A stretch of DNA of 64,000 bases from Pseudomonas abyssi (GTDB taxonomy: Bacteria > Pseudomonadota > Gammaproteobacteria > Pseudomonadales > Pseudomonadaceae): assembly GCF_002307495.1 (NCBI RefSeq), contig NZ_NTMR01000005.1, positions 277,865-341,864 on the forward strand. Direction: 5' to 3'. Below the pieces are notes generated by a model, which did not search any database, was not told where the DNA came from, and was given only the letters and a program-made list of their open reading frames with translations. A program made the translations under genes and the position numbers. Positions 62,753 to 64,000 of this stretch are shown here, piece by piece; positions within the stretch are counted from its first letter, which is position 1, and each line of letters begins with the position of its first letter.

Positions 62753-63871
62753 ATGCGTGAAAAGGTAACCGGGGCCCGTCGCTGGGTGGTGAAGATTGGC
62801 AGTGCGCTGCTCACTGGTGACGGTCGTGGCCTCGATCAGGCGGCCATGGCGGTATGGGTTGAGCAGTTGGCGGCCTTGCGTGCCTCCGGTGCTCAGGTGG
62901 TGCTGGTGTCCTCAGGGGCGGTCGCGGCTGGGATGAGTCGCCTGGGCTGGAGTGAGCGGCCTAAGACGACCCATGACTTGCAGGCGGCGGCTGCTATCGG
63001 TCAGATGGGGTTGGTGCAGGCTTGGGAGTCCAGCTTCCAGCGTCATGGGTTGTCGACTGCGCAGGTGTTGCTGACCCATGATGACCTGTCTGATCGCAAG
63101 CGCTACCTGAATGCCCGCAGCACGCTGCGCGCCCTGCTGGATCTGGGGGTTATCCCGGTTATCAACGAAAACGATACTGTCATCACTGACGAGATTCGTT
63201 TTGGTGATAACGATACCCTGGGTGCCCTGGTGACCAATCTGGTTGAGGCTGATCTGCTGGTCATCCTGACTGATCGCGATGGCTTGTTCACCGCCGATCC
63301 GCGCAGTAGCCCAAATGCCGAGCTGGTGTCCTCTGCCATGGCAGACGACCCTGAGCTGGACGCGATGGCTGGTGGCAGTGCGGGTGCGCTGGGGCGCGGG
63401 GGGATGGCTACCAAGCTCCGTGCTGCGCGGCTGGCGGCGCGTTCCGGCGCAGCCACGGTGATTGTGGGTGGTCGGCTGGAGCGAGTGATTGATCGGCTGC
63501 ACGCGGGCGAGTCGCTGGGTACGCTATTGCTGTCCGAAAAGGGCATGCTGGTGGCGCGCAAGCAGTGGCTGGCGGGGCATCTGCAGACCCGTGGTCGCCT
63601 ATTGCTGGATGCGGGCGCTGTCAGGGCGCTGCGGTCGGGCAAGAGCAGTTTGCTGCCCGTAGGTGTTGTGGGGGTTGAGGGTGGTTTTCGGCGCGGCGAG
63701 ATGGTTGTCTGTGTCGGGCCGGACGGGCGCGAGGTTGCCCGAGGCCTGGCCAATTACGCTGCGCAGGATGCGGCGCGTATTGCTGGCAAGTCGACCGATG
63801 AGATTGCCGGTATTCTGGGTTATATCGACGACCCGGAGATGGTGCACAAGGACAATCTGGTCCTGGTGTAA
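62753..63871 (+). CDS. proB: Glutamate 5-kinase
   Basis: 372-residue enzyme for the first step of proline synthesis. Amino-acid kinase domain ([72 protein letters not shown]), then a C-terminal PUA domain (about 280-372). Full length. Confidence 0.97.
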   Translation: MREKVTGARRWVVKIGSALLTGDGRGLDQAAMAVWVEQLAALRASGAQVVLVSSGAVAAGMSRLGWSERPKTTHDLQAAAAIGQMGLVQAWESSFQRHGLSTAQVLLTHDDLSDRKRYLNARSTLRALLDLGVIPVINENDTVITDEIRFGDNDTLGALVTNLVEADLLVILTDRDGLFTADPRSSPNAELVSSAMADDPELDAMAGGSAGALGRGGMATKLRAARLAARSGAATVIVGGRLERVIDRLHAGESLGTLLLSEKGMLVARKQWLAGHLQTRGRLLLDAGAVRALRSGKSSLLPVGVVGVEGGFRRGEMVVCVGPDGREVARGLANYAAQDAARIAGKSTDEIAGILGYIDDPEMVHKDNLVLV

Positions 63872-63938
63872 GTGGTTTGGTCGGGCGTGCTGCGGCAAGC
63901 CCGGCCTGGTTGTTCTGACTGGCCCGGTTTGCGGGCAC

Positions 63939-63965
63939 AAAAAACCGGCCTAGGCCGGTTTTTTT
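63939..63965. terminator. Intrinsic terminator at the proB end
   Basis: Palindrome AAAACCGGCCTAGGCCGGTT extended by A's before and T's after. It can end proB and, read from the other strand, the leftward gene at the window edge. Confidence 0.8.
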
Positions 63966-63984
63966 GTTCAGCAAGAACTGCGAA

Positions 63985-64000
63985 TCAGGCGGCTTCAGCC
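63985..64000 (-). CDS. 3' end of a leftward gene cut by the window edge (rpsT by synteny)
   Basis: A TGA at 63987-63985 closes a minus-strand frame whose last visible codons read Ala-Glu-Ala-Ala, 20 bp from a terminator in the right orientation. In Pseudomonas the ribosomal S20 gene lies near proB on that strand (from memory). Only five codons are visible, so this is a synteny guess. Confidence 0.35.

Overview
The window looks like core chromosome of a gammaproteobacterium in the Pseudomonadaceae, possibly a marine Halopseudomonas-like lineage. The evidence is moderately high GC, near-identity of many products (PetA, LpxC, SIS-domain isomerase, MraZ) to remembered Pseudomonas sequences, and Pseudomonas gene order. 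Genus assignment is inference. No phage, plasmid, CRISPR array, tRNA or rRNA was found.

Layout. 1-7 kb: a truncated aerotaxis-type PAS gene, class II fumarase fumC with a Fur-box-like site upstream, cobalamin-independent methionine synthase metE, and a TonB-dependent siderophore receptor with a strong Fur box. 7-11 kb: a leftward MCE/Mla-type lipid transport operon (STAS-permease, ATPase, MCE protein, lipoprotein) with a YhcB-like gene in front. 11-15.3 kb: alpha/beta hydrolase, zapE, a GlxA-type AraC regulator and an aldo/keto reductase. 15.5-20.7 kb: rplM-rpsI, the cytochrome bc1 operon petABC, and sspA-sspB. 20.7-24.1 kb: a leftward cell-envelope operon lpoA-yraN-gmhA-BON lipoprotein. 24.2-43.5 kb: rsmI, RNase P RNA, then the complete dcw division/peptidoglycan cluster mraZ-rsmH-ftsL-ftsI-murE-murF-mraY-murD-ftsW-murG-murC-ddlB-ftsQ-ftsA-ftsZ-lpxC. 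Most of its genes overlap by 1-11 nt. A good sigma70 promoter followed by four MraZ-type repeats precedes the cluster. 43.5-49.3 kb: dciA, an M23 peptidase, secA and argJ.

Between argJ and the next block is a ~360 bp element with 22-bp perfect terminal inverted repeats (MITE-like). After it comes a type IV pilus minor pilin cluster, fimT (inverted) and fimU-pilV-pilW-pilX-pilY1-pilE, which is visibly more AT-rich than its surroundings. 56.3-64 kb: trmA with an NCS2 purine permease, fklB, ispB, rplU-rpmA, obgE, proB, and at the right edge four codons of a leftward gene (rpsT by remembered synteny).

The genes cover iron starvation response, envelope lipid transport, respiration, wall synthesis and division, secretion, pilus assembly and translation. 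No wholly new system is evident. The less ordinary features are the MITE-like element beside the minor pilin island, a five-copy heptad repeat in the argJ leader, the MraZ box array, the compositional break inside pilY1, a pilus-operon terminator inside trmA, and a perfect inverted repeat between the purine permease and fklB.
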